In this document: positions 42,566-54,129 of the stretch, in pieces
Layout of the letters: every line of letters begins with the position of its first letter
Numbering within the stretch: position 1 is the stretch's first letter
Source of the DNA: Piezodorus guildinii
Taxonomy: Eukaryota; Arthropoda; Insecta; Hemiptera; Pentatomidae
Length of the DNA: 64,000 nt
Reading direction: 5' to 3'
NCBI GenBank assembly: GCA_023052935.1
Contig: CM041292.1
Span: 203,693,799-203,757,798 of the forward strand
The notes under the pieces: generated by a model
The model's input: only the letters and a program-made list of their open reading frames with translations
Database searches by the model: none
What the model was told of the DNA's origin: nothing
Program-made: the position numbers and the translations under genes

Positions 42566-42810
42566 AAATACATACCGTTTTCCTGAACTAATGAACTTTT
42601 TTTTATGAACGATGAAATTTTATTGGAATGTAAAATCCAGAAAAACTCAAAAAGGCCTATGTGTGTGTGTGTCTGTGTGTGGTAAGTCTATCACCAAAAC
42701 TAAAAGTCGTACAACACTGCAATTACATATTTGAGACAACTCGATTACAGCATCCTTTCCGTAAAAATCGACGACCCAGAGGAGCCACTTTATACCGTGC
42801 ATTTTTTTTT
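42566..42810 (-). mobile_element. Old HINE subfamily, second tandem copy
   Basis: Starts with the same left end (ATACCGTTTTCCTGAACTAA) seven bases after the previous copy, and breaks off at a T run. The two form a head-to-tail pair. Confidence 0.75.
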
Positions 42811-43217
42811 TTCAATTCTTATGCTACCTTTTAATGCACGAAACAAATTATCATTTGTTTGAAAAATTTAAGTTATTTTGCTTCATTTTAGATTCGGTAG
42901 AGGTTTTACACCATGAAATATTTAGATTAGTTAATATCGAATTTCAATATCTTCTGTTACTTGTGAAATCCGACATTGTGAAGACTGTATTCTAATAATT
43001 GACAATAATTGTTTATTATCAAGTCATTATTGTTATACTGTCATGTTAAAGCAACATTGTAATTTAAATTATTATATTTGGGGTTATTTCCTCATTATTG
43101 TATGCAAAGTGAGATGCACAGGAAATGCAACGTGTTGGTTTATAAATTAAATATTTTTTTTTGGATTAGTAACTCTCTCATCCTAGATAAGGTTGATCCT
43201 TTGAACTTGTGTATTAA
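42811..43217. other. Unassigned AT-rich sequence
   Basis: No coding or repeat signal. Confidence 0.4.
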
Positions 43218-43290
43218 CTAGCCGACCCGGCAGACGATATCCTGTTTCGACTATGTCTTAGCGGAATCGGTCAAGCCAAGTGATGCGATG
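43218..43290. repeat. Short GC-rich repeat scrap
   Basis: ACTAGCCGACCCGGCAGACG and GTCTTAGCGGAATCGGTCAA resemble a sequence pair common in insect interspersed repeats. Single occurrence here. Confidence 0.3.
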
Positions 43291-43328
43291 GCCAAAGAAA
43301 CGGGGGATTCATTTATTTATTTATTCAT

Positions 43329-43885
43329 TAACAAGAAAAAATGAAATGCGAAAAAAAAAGGTGGAAAATGCGTGTTATTATTCAGTTGCTAAGTTACTTA
43401 GCTCACGGCTTCTATTAAAAACTTAAAGGTTAGAATTTATAAAACTATTATTCTTCCAACAGTTCTTTACGGATGTGAAACGTGGCCGCTTACTTTGAGG
43501 GTTGAACAACGGCTTAAGGTTTTCGAAAATAAGGCACTGCGTAAAATATTTGGTCCGAAAAGAAATGAAGGCACTGGGGAGTTTAGAAGGTTGCACAACG
43601 CGGAATTGCGGAACTTGTATCCTGTGAATATAATTGAGTTAATAGCGTCGCGGAGGCCCAAATGGGCGAGTCAAATTGTTGAGCTCGGTGAGGAACGGAT
43701 TCCGAGAAAGTTGGTATTCGCTGATCCGACTGGTAGGCGTCCGAAAGGTAGGCCGTAGCGGCTATGGGAGGATTACGCTAAAGCTGATCTCGGGGACTTG
43801 GGCTTGACCGGCGAACATTGGACGAGTCTGTGCAGGCGAAGTTTGGTGGGATCGGCATCGAACCTTCGGGTTCGGTAAGCCTATT
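43329..43885 (+). pseudogene. RTE-like LINE, 5'-truncated, stop inside (R4)
   Basis: The only plus-strand RTE copy. It reads TRKNEM, then YYSVAKLLSSRLLLKT-like sequence, YGCETWPLTLRVEQRLKVFE, KALRKIFGPKRNEGTGEFRR and PTGRRPKGRP, followed by TAG where other copies have KRRW. It ends in (ATT)n before a TATA/GA tract. Confidence 0.87.
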
Positions 43886-43921
43886 ATTACTATTATCATT
43901 ATTATTATTTTATATATATAC

Positions 43922-44005
<84 letters not shown>

Positions 44006-44006
44006 C
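43922..44006. repeat. (GA)n microsatellite
   Basis: About 40 GA units with one GG interruption, following the LINE tail. Confidence 0.97.
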
Positions 44007-44041
44007 AATTATTATTACCTTTAAAATAATAATAAAAAAAA

Positions 44042-44681
44042 TCTAGTGCGGGCAACACACGACTTTCACTTGCACCGACTGATAAAATCAATTAAATATA
44101 CTTCAATTTGAATAATGTTAGAAGTCGATTTTAATAAAACGTGTATTCATTTTCGTTTTTCTCCTATAGTTGTTTATCAAATTCGCTCAACTTGAATATT
44201 TAGCCGTTATTTATCAAGGGTAATAAGATGATGTACCTCATTTCTTGAAATCTACAAAATTTCCGTGGAAGAATGTCAAAATATCGGCATTTAAGCCCTG
44301 TCAGACTATTTCAATCAGAATGAAACCTAAATCATATTAAAGCTCATTCAATTTGACATCAGCATAGCGCGTTTAATCAAAATCGTTAGAGCCGTTTTTG
44401 AGAAAATCGCAAAAAGGTGCAAAATGCATGCATAAAGTGGCTCTTCTGGTAACCTCATTTTGATGAAAAAGGTTTTGTAACGTCTCGGGCGTATAGTTGT
44501 CTTAAATATGAAATTTCAGTTTCATGGGACTTACTGTTTCCGCCCGGGAGTTACCACACACACACACACACACACACAGTCTTTTTTGCGGGACTAAGTT
44601 GTTTGGACTCAGGAGACCCTAAAACGTGTATTTCCGTCTAAAACTGGAATTCAGAAATTTTCACTATCGCAATACTTTCCG
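44042..44681 (+). mobile_element. HINE copy with intermediate 5' half
   Basis: The 5' end TCTAGTGCGGGCAACACACG, then ACTTTCACTTGC. Its first part shares the old-subfamily GAAGTCGATTTTAATAAAAC block; the second half is like the young copies (AC tract at 44556-44578). The terminal hairpin is missing (ends at AATACTTTCCGTG). Confidence 0.82.
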
Positions 44682-44689
44682 TGATTTAA

Positions 44690-44989
44690 TTGCTTGCTAA
44701 TTTTATTCCCCGTGTTAATTTTTGCTTTAAAACATTATCATTCTATTACATCGTAACTTCTGTGTAACTTAAATGCGTATTTTTTCCACTCCGGGGTGTA
44801 CCCTTCCAACTGAATAAGCTCGCAGTTTTTTTTAAAAATTCAGAACTACATTCTTTTCAAAACTTAAACCTTTTTAGCCTGTTGTTCATTCTAAAAAACC
44901 AACAATGAAACATATGTATTTGATAGAAACCTACACACGAAACATGGCTATGAAACGAAATATACCTAAATATATTTCGTTATAAGTAT
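44690..44989. other. Unassigned sequence
   Basis: May be part of the 3' end of family X. No independent support. Confidence 0.3.
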
Positions 44990-45835
44990 TTTAGTGCGAT
45001 TACTGATCAGATTAAGACGATTTTGCTTCTAAGTAGTTAGAAATTTGATTGTCATTCAAATGAGTATTTATAGTTTTTGAGGATGCGTATAGTTTTCGAG
45101 TTATTCGAAAACCAATTTTGTTTTACGTTTTAGAAAAATATTTTTTTTAATCACTTAGAGAGAAAAGTTTCCATGAACCCAGCCTTATTGCACATCTAGA
45201 CGGTAGGACGAACCTCCGGGAGAAATTTCAACTTTACAACCATAGTCATATTTGAGAAACTGTGATGACCAGAAAATCTAGTGAAATGGCACTTTCTTTT
45301 ATAAATATAGATTAGGCACATTATTAAACATTAGGCATTTCGCTCATGGACATATATAATTCGAGCCTAGCCCAATATATATGGTGATGCAGGATTCCCA
45401 GTGAGTCCAGGATTATGGTCTCCGATATGTTTTGCAACTGTTTTCTTCAACTGAGTCCATAATTCTCGAAAAATGATCCAGTGGCTACTGGGATGGCCTC
45501 CTTGCTCCGAACCAAGTCCTACAACTGTAAATTCTCTTTCGCCGAACTCTTCAAGAAATTTTTCTTTCTGGTATGGATTCGTATAAATGTTTTCTTAATT
45601 TTGATTTTTGGAAATGGGGGATAAAATTTTTAACATAAAATAAGTCGTAGCCGATAAAACATAAAACAAAATAAATAAAAAAATAATTTAAACATTATGT
45701 CTGGATTTGGTCATTCATAAAAAGTATATTTTTATTAAGAATGTGAATTAATTTCAAGTATGAATTAGTTCCCTTATTGTTTACGAAGTCATTAAGTAGA
45801 AATTACAGTTTTTCAGAATATGGTGTATAGGCATC
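44990..45835 (-). pseudogene. Family X retroelement-like fragment, copy 2
   Basis: Inverse of 425-1010 with about 250 extra internal bases. The coding block is recognisable (CTTGAAGAGTTCGGCGAAAG) but has single-base deletions relative to copy 1, so the frame is broken. Part of its 3' side recurs at 32226. Confidence 0.55.
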
Positions 45836-45917
45836 AGTACACTTCCTATGCGTTTTTATTATTTTAATTTTTTCGCTCACAAATAAAATTCTGCAATTTT
45901 CCTGTTTTTGTATAGAT

Positions 45918-46490
45918 TTTTTTTTTTTCACTTAACATTTTATTTACATCTGTAAAAAAAAATTACAATCAGCAAATGTGCTAAAACATGGCGTGGGCAG
46001 CCACGAGGGAGACAGCACCCAGTGGTGCATCCTCCTGACATTAAGCACAACTATATTTTCAGGTCAGGAGGTCCCTCATCCAACTCCTTTTCAGCCTACG
46101 TCGAGTTATGGATGGTATGTCGGTTGTAGCAATTTTTTGCAAAAGTTTGTTTATTTGTCTATTTAGTTTGTCGTAAAATCGTTTGTAAGTCGTTCGAATG
46201 TGGTTTGTTGTAGTTGGGATACGTAAGTCAGTATGAAGGGTATCGTTTGAAACATATGGTGGTGAGTTCGTTGCCAGTCTTAAAAATTGCGATTGAAAGG
46301 TTTGTATTTTTCGTATGTGTGTGTTTTTAGCAGATCCGTATATTTGGCAAGCGTAAGTCCATATTGGTTTTAACAAATAAGTGTATACATTAAGTTTCTG
46401 TCTGATGGGTAATTTAGAACGTCTGTTTAGTATCGAATATAAAAGTCTTAGTCGGAAGTTTAGCGTTTTACGTTTTGTTGTATGAATTTA
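45918..46490 (-). mobile_element. Jockey-like LINE C, 5'-truncated
   Basis: The poly(A) appears as T12 at 45918. The minus-strand frame 46059-46376 reads KPIWTYACQIYGSAKNTHIR, PPYVSNDTLHTDLRIPTTTN and RRRLKRSWMRDLLT, with RLLYSILNRRSKLPIRQKLN readable upstream. Same subfamily as 28316-29402. Confidence 0.87.
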
Positions 46491-47256
46491 TTTTTTGAAT
46501 ATTTCAATATGATTCAAATGAGTTAAAAATTAAAAAATATTTTGAGTGATGTTTTTCGAAGTTGTTTCATTTCTCTAACGCCATTATTAGGATTGCCTCA
46601 AAAGATTTTCTCACTTCTGAAAATATACACTATCCTTCAAAATATACGGAATTAAAAACTGATAATCTCTAATAAAAGATTGATAAAAATTTATAAAAAG
46701 AAGCGTGTCATATTTGTTTTTAGTAAACTTTTTCTTAATTTTCATCCCGTGTGAGATTCATTTTTAGACATTCAACAGATAATGATATATTACTTGTAAT
46801 TGTTTTCCTGTGAATTATTATTCAAACTTTGATTAACATACCTTCATCGTTAATTTATTACAATTATGTAATTCGTGGAACGTAAGCTACTCAATTATTA
46901 ATAATTTATGATTGGGTACAACATTATAATTAATTTGTTTTGTTAATTAATTAATTTACTTTGTACATTGTATCATGTTAAATTTACACAATCAGAATTT
47001 TTTTTTATTATTTTCCGAGAACTGAATCTAATTGGTTACCTTCGAGTTTGTAAATATCATTCGTTATATTAATTCTGAGAATGATTTGTTAACATTTATG
47101 TTGTTCTAGGACGAAAGGTAATTTTAAAATATATTATTTTATCAAACATTGATAACATTTGGTGCTATATATTCATATTTCTATAAATTAACTTTGGCCG
47201 TATTTATTCTAATTATTTCTATTTCACACGTTTCGCTTCATTAACAAATAATATTT
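46491..47256. other. Unassigned AT-rich sequence
   Basis: No recognised feature. Low-complexity TTAATTAATTAATTTA near 46945. Confidence 0.4.
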
Positions 47257-47627
47257 TTAATAAGGGAAGGTATTGCGATCGTGAAAATTTTCGAATTCCA
47301 GTTTTCAACGGAAATACACATTTTATGGTCCCCTGAGTCCAAATAACCAAGTCCCGCAAAACGTTCTGTGTGTGTGTGTGTGGTAACTCCCGGGCCTATG
47401 AAACTGAAATTTCATATTTAAGACAAATATACGCCCGAGACGTTACAAAACCTTTTTCATCAAAATGAGCTTACCAGAAGAGCCACATTATATCATGCAA
47501 TTTGAACATTATTTCATAATGATGGAGTTTTGTTGACCGTAGAGAAATTAGATGAGGAAGATGGTTGGGGGTGCGGTCATAAATTAAAACCACACAATTA
47601 AAAATAAGAGTTATTTTTATTATGTGC

Positions 47628-47690
47628 CGACGTTTCGGCCTACAATGTGGGCCTTCATCAGGGCTAAAAGAAACAAGATAACAACCAATG
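47628..47690 (-). ncRNA. Hammerhead-ribozyme-like core, left arm
   Basis: The minus strand reads GCCCTGATGAAGGCCCACAT, TGTAGGCCGAAACGTCGGC. It has the conserved CTGATGA box, a perfect GGCC/GGCC stem II and the GAAA box. Mirror image of the right-arm motif. Confidence 0.45.
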
Positions 47691-48854
47691 TAATTAGACT
47701 TAATAATGCGTTAGGTATATAATAATAATATGACAGTAATAAATTATGGGAACATAAATAATATTAAATGTAAAATGATAATAAGATGACAATTATAAAG
47801 TATGGAAATAAGGTGACAGTTATAAAGTATGGAAATAAACAAAATTAAGATGATAGTTATAAAGTATGGAAGTAAACATAATTGAGATGATAATATTGTA
47901 ATGAGAATATATAAATAGAGACTAAGTAAATGAAAAAAAATGATAAAGGAAAAATATGTGAACAATTAAAATTTTAAATATTAACAATTATGAGTTGATA
48001 TATGACGGTAATATATTAAAAACATAGTTAAGAGTATAGGTAATATATAAAAAAATATATAGTCATTACAAAAGAGAAACAGTATGAATAAAAAATAATA
48101 ATTTAAATTTTAAAATAATGTAATATTAAACTAATAATTATATGTCAGGATATGTAATGGAGAAATATATGAGTATGGAAAGGGGGAGAAAGAAATGGGC
48201 GATGAAAAAAGACCCTTATCAATAAGAAAAAAATACATACTTGACTCGAAGTGAAGACGGTGTCTAATGAAGTGATGTTTCTCGTAGGCAACGCTTGCAC
48301 GTCATGTATGTATATTTTTTTCTTATTTATAAGGGTCTTTTTTCATCGCCCATTTCTTTCTCCCCTTTCCATACTCATATATTTCTCCATTACATATCCT
48401 GACATATAATTATTAGTTTAATATTACATTATTTTAAAATTTAAATTATTATTTTTTATTCATACTGTTTCTCTTTTGTAATGACTATATTTTTTTCTTA
48501 TATTACCTATACTCTTAACTATGTTTTTAATATATTACCGTCATATATCAACTCATAATTGTTAATATTTAAAATTTTAATTGTTCACATATTTTTCCTT
48601 TATCAATTTTTTTTCATTTACTGAGTCTCTATTTATATATTCTCATTACAATATTATCATCTCAATTATGTCTACTTCCATACTTTATAACTATCATCTT
48701 AATTTTGTTTATTTCCATACTTTATAACTGTCACCTTATTTCCATACTTTATAATTGTCATCTTATTATCATTTTACATTTAATATTATTTATGTTCCCA
48801 TAATTTATTACTGTCATATTATTATTATATACCTAACGCATTATTAAGTCTAAT

Positions 48855-48925
48855 TACATTGGTTGTTATCTTGTTTCTTTTAGCCCTGATGAAGGCCCAC
48901 ATTGTAGGCCGAAACGTCGGCACAT
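48855..48925 (+). ncRNA. Hammerhead-ribozyme-like core, right arm
   Basis: CTGATGA at 48886-48892, stem II GGCC (48894-48897) with GGCC (48907-48910), and GAAA at 48911-48914 followed by CGTC. A possible stem I is GGTT (48861) with AGCC (48882-48885). The expected cleavage-site partner for stem III (an ACGTH upstream) is not obvious, so cleavage activity is uncertain. Confidence 0.45.
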
Positions 48926-49629
48926 AATAAAAATAACTCTTATTTTTAATTGTGTGGTTTTAATTTATGACCGCACCCCCAACCATCTTCCTCATCTGAA
49001 CATTATTTCGATTTTATTGAAAACGCTTCCGACGATTTTGATTAAACTCGCTATATCGTTAAAAAATGTAATGGAATTTAATATCATTTAGGTTTTATTC
49101 GGATTAAAATGGTCTGACAGGGCTTAAATGCCGATATTTTAAATTTTCTTCTTCTAAAGTACCTTAAAAGTACCTTCTAAAACAGAAAACTGAAAAAATA
49201 TTTGTTTAATGCAATTTTTGGTTTTTTAACATAAGAACATTAATATACATGTTTGATATACCGTTGAAAAGCTTGAGAGTTTAGAAAAAATATTATCTTA
49301 TACTCAAGCTTTTAAAAGTTAATAGAGAGTGATGAAAATAAAATAAAACTAACTAATTATTTTAGATAATAATATAATAGATTTTTTAATAAAACACATG
49401 TTTCTATATAAATTCAATTTAATTAATTCTTTAATAGTTTTACGTATTTTTATCTCTAACTGTATTTGAAAGTTCTTTCATTGATTTTAAAAATGGAGGT
49501 AAGTGAAAGTCGTGTGATGCCCGCTCCAGATTTTTTATTAACAAATAATGCTTTATGGTTTTTATTCTATTGGCACTAAACATTTCGGTCTTCAGTTCCA
49601 TATATATTAATTTTGAAAATCTTATAAAC

Positions 49630-49915
49630 ATCTAGTAGATAGAGCACTAGTTTACTGTTCCCCGGGTCCTGGGATCGAATCCCGGTATGAATATTATTTA
49701 TTCTGTTAATTCAGCGAGCATAGGGGGCGAACCTAGGGTATGGAGACCCAACTAGGGCAGACCTAGTCTCTTAAAAGTGGTTACCCAAATTGGGTAAAGA
49801 ACCTGGCGTCTGAGCGTGATCACCTCATTGCACTGCCGTTGGTCTAGAAACAGTACGAATCTCCATATGTACTGAGACCAAGACCGCCCATGGGCTGTAG
49901 AGGTACAGGAAAAAA
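49630..49915 (+). mobile_element. SINE S2, near full length
   Basis: CCGGGTCCTGGGATCGAATC then CCGG (box B), GGGGCGAACCTAGGGTATGG, TGAGCGTGATCACCTCATTG, and the end GGTACAGG followed by an A run. The opposite-polarity tail (A instead of the T run at 37860) shows the 3' end is variable. Confidence 0.82.
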
Positions 49916-50229
49916 ATATATATATAATATTATATGTGGAGTAAGACTTCACTCTTCGGTTTTTAACAGTAAAAACAATATAATATTCGATACAGGATTT
50001 ATAGGATGCAATAATTTAATGATAAGACAAAAATAACTTCAATTTAAAATGAAATTGAAAAACACAAGAAGGTACACTGTATCTGTATAAAAAACTATGA
50101 AACTTTTAAAGATATGCTAATGTCTAAATATCAACAGATATAATTTTTCTTCTTTCAATTTTATTCTATTATCAATAATAACCTTATTATATTATCACAT
50201 AATTTAACAAAGGTTCGAGAAATTTTTAA
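49916..50229. other. Unassigned AT-rich sequence
   Basis: No feature recognised. Confidence 0.4.
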
Positions 50230-50345
50230 CTTAATAATATAATGATCAAGGCCTAAACACCTCATTGGACTGCCGTTGGCCTAGAAACTGTACAAATCTC
50301 TATACTGAGACAAAGACCTTTCATAGATTGTCCAGCTACAGGTTA
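50230..50345 (+). mobile_element. SINE S2, 3' part
   Basis: AAGGCCTAAACACCTCATTG, TTGGCCTAGAAACTGTACAA and a decayed end GACCTTTCATAGATTGTCC, GCTACAGG. Confidence 0.7.
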
Positions 50346-50457
50346 ATAATTATAAATTAAAGGGAAAAATGAATTAATTAAAATAAATTAATATATAAAA
50401 CATAAATACACAATAAAGAAATATATTACAATAAAAAAAATAAATAAATAAACGGGG

Positions 50458-50735
50458 TCACCCCTAGCGTATTAACTAATATAACAGCTTTATATGCCAA
50501 AGGTCGTGAGTTCAAACCTGCGGGTGGCCCTAGGATTTTTGAATGGGTGTAAAAAATGCTTAGTTATGCCTTCCTTCGAAGGGGACGTTAAAAGGTGGTC
50601 CCGAGCCTGTGTGATGTCAGGTACTCGTTAAAGATCTCTATCCTAATAAAACCTGGATAGGCAAAATTTAGGACTCCCACTATATTATCGTCCGATTAGC
50701 CATAGTAGCATAAAATTGACGTTAAACGAATAAAA
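50458..50735 (+). mobile_element. SINE S1, full length, diverged
   Basis: GAGTTCAAACCTGCGGGTGG (box B), GATGTCAGGTACTCGTTAAA, GCATAAAATTGACGTTAAAC then an AATAAAAAATAAA tail. The box A region is more mutated than in other copies. Confidence 0.83.
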
Positions 50736-50979
50736 AATAAATTGCTATTTTCTCTTGTAAAAATCATTTTTTAGAAGGAGAATACTTATTTTAATTTATT
50801 CTCTATGTTATTTCCATTTTTTCCAAAGCATGGTATTCCCTTTTGGTTTAATTTTCTGTGGTAAAAGGGAGACTCTTTGAAAATATGAGCTATTTTTAGG
50901 GACAACATTGAAACTTTAGTTAAATTAACTGTATTTCTACAACCCCTGAACGGTCTTACTGTTTTAGGATCAATCTCAT
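50736..50979. other. Unassigned spacer
   Basis: A 70-codon minus frame (50786-50998) overlaps it without recognisable domain. Confidence 0.4.
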
Positions 50980-51110
50980 CGGCTATTTGAGTACCCACTT
51001 TATTGAGGAGAATCTCGATACCTCAATTAATAATATTCTGCCACAGCCGGGGTTCGAACCAGGTACCTGGGTACACAGCAGGCTAGTGCTCCATCCACTA
51101 TAATATGTCA
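50980..51110 (-). mobile_element. SINE S2, 5' part
   Basis: Inverted head CAGCCGGGGTTCGAACCAGG then TACCTGGGTAC, with AATAATATTCTGCCACAG and GAGTACCCACTTTATTGAGG. Confidence 0.7.
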
Positions 51111-51820
51111 CTCTCTATGTAGTCAAATGACCCTTGGTAATATTGAATTGTATTCAAGATATAAGAGAAGCTACATCCTCTTTCATACAATTACTTCATT
51201 AACAATACGCACACCAGTTGTCTTGACCCATGGTGAGGTGTCAACTCTTTTGATAGAACGGTTCCTAAATAATTCATTCCTTTTGGCTGAGTCGATTCTT
51301 TTATTAATTTTTTCTAACTTATTTATTGTATTTGCTATAAAAGAAAAAAAAAAACTTTTAATCGAAAATTTCCAATCAATTTCAAATCTGACTGTTTTCT
51401 TGGAACACTTTTTTTTTTTTTTTTTAATTTATTTTAAATCGATTTGAAGCTCTTAAATAATCGAAAACAGTTGTTTTGTTTTTTTAATTTTGGTTTGAAA
51501 GGTTTATAAGAGAGAATTCTTGTCTATATGACTTTTATTTCCTGAAAGAAGATAACATTAATTGATGATTATTTTATGATGATTTAAGAAATTCTATTCA
51601 TGAAAATAAACAAATTTTCTTTCAATTAGGAATGATAAACCATTTTTTATTCTGCCTGGTCATGGATTCAATTCCTTGAACGCTTTATGTTGTATCATCA
51701 AGTACGTTATGTAACATATTTATTAAATATTATAAATCAATTATGAAAACGATGAATAAAAACGTTAGCATTAGCTACTGATTGCATTTCGCCAAAACCT
51801 TATGAAGTTATTCTATTTTT
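51111..51820. other. Unassigned sequence
   Basis: A 106-codon plus frame (51127-51447) is mostly hydrophobic and low complexity. No start context, splice sites or domain support it as a gene. Confidence 0.4.
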
Positions 51821-52715
51821 ACTTTCACTTACTATATATAATAGGGGAAAGTATTGCGATCGTGAAAATTTTCGAATTCCAGTTTTCAACGGAAATACAC
51901 GTTTTAGGGTCCCCTGAGTCCAAATAACCAAGTCCCACAAAAAGGTCTGTCTGTGTGTGGTAACTCCCGGGCGGAAACGGTAATCCTATGAAACTGAAAT
52001 TTCATATTTAAGACAAATATACGCCCGAGACGTTACAAAACCTTTTTCATCAAAATGAGCTTACCAGAAGAGCAACTTCATACCACTCATTTTGCACCTT
52101 TTTTCGATTTTCTCGAAAAATGTTCCGACGATTTTGATTAAACTCGCTATATCGATGTAAAATGTAATGGGCTTTAATATCATTTAGGTTTCATTCGGAT
52201 TAAAATGGTCTGACAGGGCTTAAATGCCGATATTTTAAATTTTCTTCCCCTAAAGTACCTTTAATTTTGTTGATTCTATAAAAATAACTATATTATCTTG
52301 TTACCACTGATGAAAAACAGGTAAATATATAAATTGAATAAATTCGATACCTGACTAAAGGAGAAAACAGAAAAAATATTTTTTTTAATGCAATTTTTTG
52401 TTTTTGAACATAAGAGCAGTACTATACATGCATGATATACCGTTGGAAAGCTAAAGATTTTAGAAAAAATATTATCTCATACACAAGCTTTTAAAAGTCA
52501 ATAGAGAGTGATGAAATGAACATAAAACTAACTGATTGTTTTAGATAATAATATAATAGATTTTTTAATGAAACAAAAGTTTCTATAGAAATTTAATTTA
52601 ATTAATTCTTTAATAGTTTCACTTTTTTTTTTTTTTATCTCTAACTGTATTTGAAAATTCGTTCATTGATTTTAAGAATGGAGGTAAGTGAAAGTCGTGT
52701 GTTGCCCGCACCAGA
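51821..52715 (-). mobile_element. HINE copy H16, complete
   Basis: 895 bp, ACTTTCACTTACTATATATA to GTGTTGCCCGCACCAGA, between T runs on both sides. The hairpin has one change (ATAGGGG). A clean T|element|T insertion example. Confidence 0.9.
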
Positions 52716-53225
52716 TTTTTTGAGTAAAAAATTGAAATAATTTCCAATCTAACGTATGAGAAATTTCCAACACTCGAAAATCGTCCAATTTCAATTAATT
52801 TAGCCTCTCAACAGTTTTGATTTTCATGAAATTTTTGCCGATCATTTTACTGGACTTGCAGTAAGCGTGATTGAAAAAAAAAAAAAAAAAATCTGACTAA
52901 TACTTTTAGTTTGGCAGCCATTTTAAGTCAGCTTCTCGGAAAACGTGTTATGAAAACACATCTGACTTTAGTAATTTTGAAGATTCCGAATTAAAAGAAA
53001 TAATTACAATAAGATTAGCGTCTCTCAGACATTTTTTGTTCTCACAATACATTCCTTAAGAAGTGAAGCGAGTTAAAATTTTTGAAGAAGAAAAAACTTA
53101 GCATCGGTTATTTTCCCTTATATAGCTTATTTATATTTCTACTTGCTATAATAAATTCGATCATGAGACCATTTTTTTTTGTTTATTCATTTCCAAACAT
53201 GACAGTTTTTAAGATAGAATAGAAT
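52716..53225. other. Unassigned sequence
   Basis: A17 at 52875; otherwise no repeat match or coding signal. Confidence 0.4.
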
Positions 53226-53229
53226 AAAA

Positions 53230-53905
53230 TAGAAAAAAAATTTTATTCTGGGACTAGGTCCCCTAAGAATAATAGTTATGTACAATAGAAATATATAATA
53301 TGTCTGGCCAACAGACAAAATAAACATGAGTAATTATTAATTACAACAATTATTTACAAATACAATTATTAACAATGAGGAGAAAAGCTATACATAAAAA
53401 AAAAAAAAAAATTACTTCAAAAAAATAAAAAATAAAAATAAAATAAAATATATGTACATATATAATATCTTCTAAATATTGTCTTCTGAGAAAATAAAAT
53501 CTAATTTTAACAAAATCAAATTAAAATTTGGGCGGTAAACAAAAATTGTCTTTCATTCAATGTAGACTTCTAGATGGAATTGACTTATCATATTTGCTGA
53601 TCGTCTTTTTGGGATGACAGTAGGTAAAGGAAAAGTTGGGATTTGAATGAGGATAAAGAAGTGGCATGGCGGATATGGTTCGGTAGGGAATTCCAGAGTG
53701 CAGTAGAGCGGACAATAAAGGAACGATCAAAAGTTTTGGTTCTGTGGGTAGGAGCATAAAGGTCAGAATGTCGGGATCTAGTTTCAGTAAGTGGACTGAG
53801 GATTTAAATTGAAGGTGACTGTGGATGTAGGATGGACGCTGGGAGTTGATAGTTTGATAAAGGTATGACCCAAGGAAATATTGTCTGCGGGTGAAGATAC
53901 TTAAA
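53230..53905 (-). pseudogene. LINE ORF2 C-terminus, another clade
   Basis: In the frame ending TGA at 53588 the minus strand reads YAPTHRTKTFDRSFIVRSTA, LWNSLPNHIRHATSLSSFKS and QLFLYLLSSQKDDQQI. The R(S/T)xxLWNSLPxxIR...SFK pattern is the usual C-terminal end of several non-LTR clades and differs from the Jockey-like copies here. Upstream, RRQYFLGSYLYQTINSQRPS is in a different frame, so there is at least one frameshift. The 3'UTR ends near an ATTTT-rich tract (53215-53240). Confidence 0.75.
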
Positions 53906-54129
53906 GAAAGATATCTTAAAAAGTACTTATTATGAAAAACTATTTCAGATTATACATCTATATGATGTGTAAAAGTGATATAAATTTAATGACTAAGACT
54001 CAACCGGTTCCCTACTAGTTAAATAGTTCTCTTCACGGTAAAAAAAAAAAAAAAAGTTTTCATAAAAGTATTATTTAAGTTTTTGGTCCTTACAAAAAAT
54101 TACCTGAGTAGTTTATTTATTTTATTTTT

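Larger units (their letters stand above)
47516..48997. mobile_element. Fold-back element, ~690-bp arms, probably Penelope-like
   Basis: Arms 47550-48240 and 48306-48997 are inverted repeats differing at only a few positions, around a ~65-base loop. TGAACATTATTTC, part of the host HINE, is duplicated at 47503-47515 and 48998-49010 (13 bp). Each arm starts AGATGAGGAAGATGGTTGGG and carries the CTGATGA...GAAAC core. Penelope-like elements often have terminal repeats in inverted order, variable TSDs and hammerhead motifs. No RT or GIY-YIG endonuclease frame is present, so it is non-autonomous or a pLTR-only product. Confidence 0.85.
47257..49530 (-). mobile_element. HINE copy H15, split by the fold-back element
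   Basis: The left end has lost the hairpin and starts at AAGGGAAGGTATTGCGATCG. The body is interrupted at 47515 and resumes at 48998 with TGAACATTATTTCGATTTTA. The right end is GTGTGATGCCCGCTCCAGA at 49530. Confidence 0.88.

Noticed and set aside
43762..44091. 109-codon frame with (LS)n repeat
   Set aside because: It is translation of the (GA)n microsatellite plus LINE and HINE sequence.
51127..51447. 106-codon hydrophobic frame
   Set aside because: Low-complexity AT-rich sequence yields Phe/Leu/Ile-rich chance frames. There is no splice, start or homology support.
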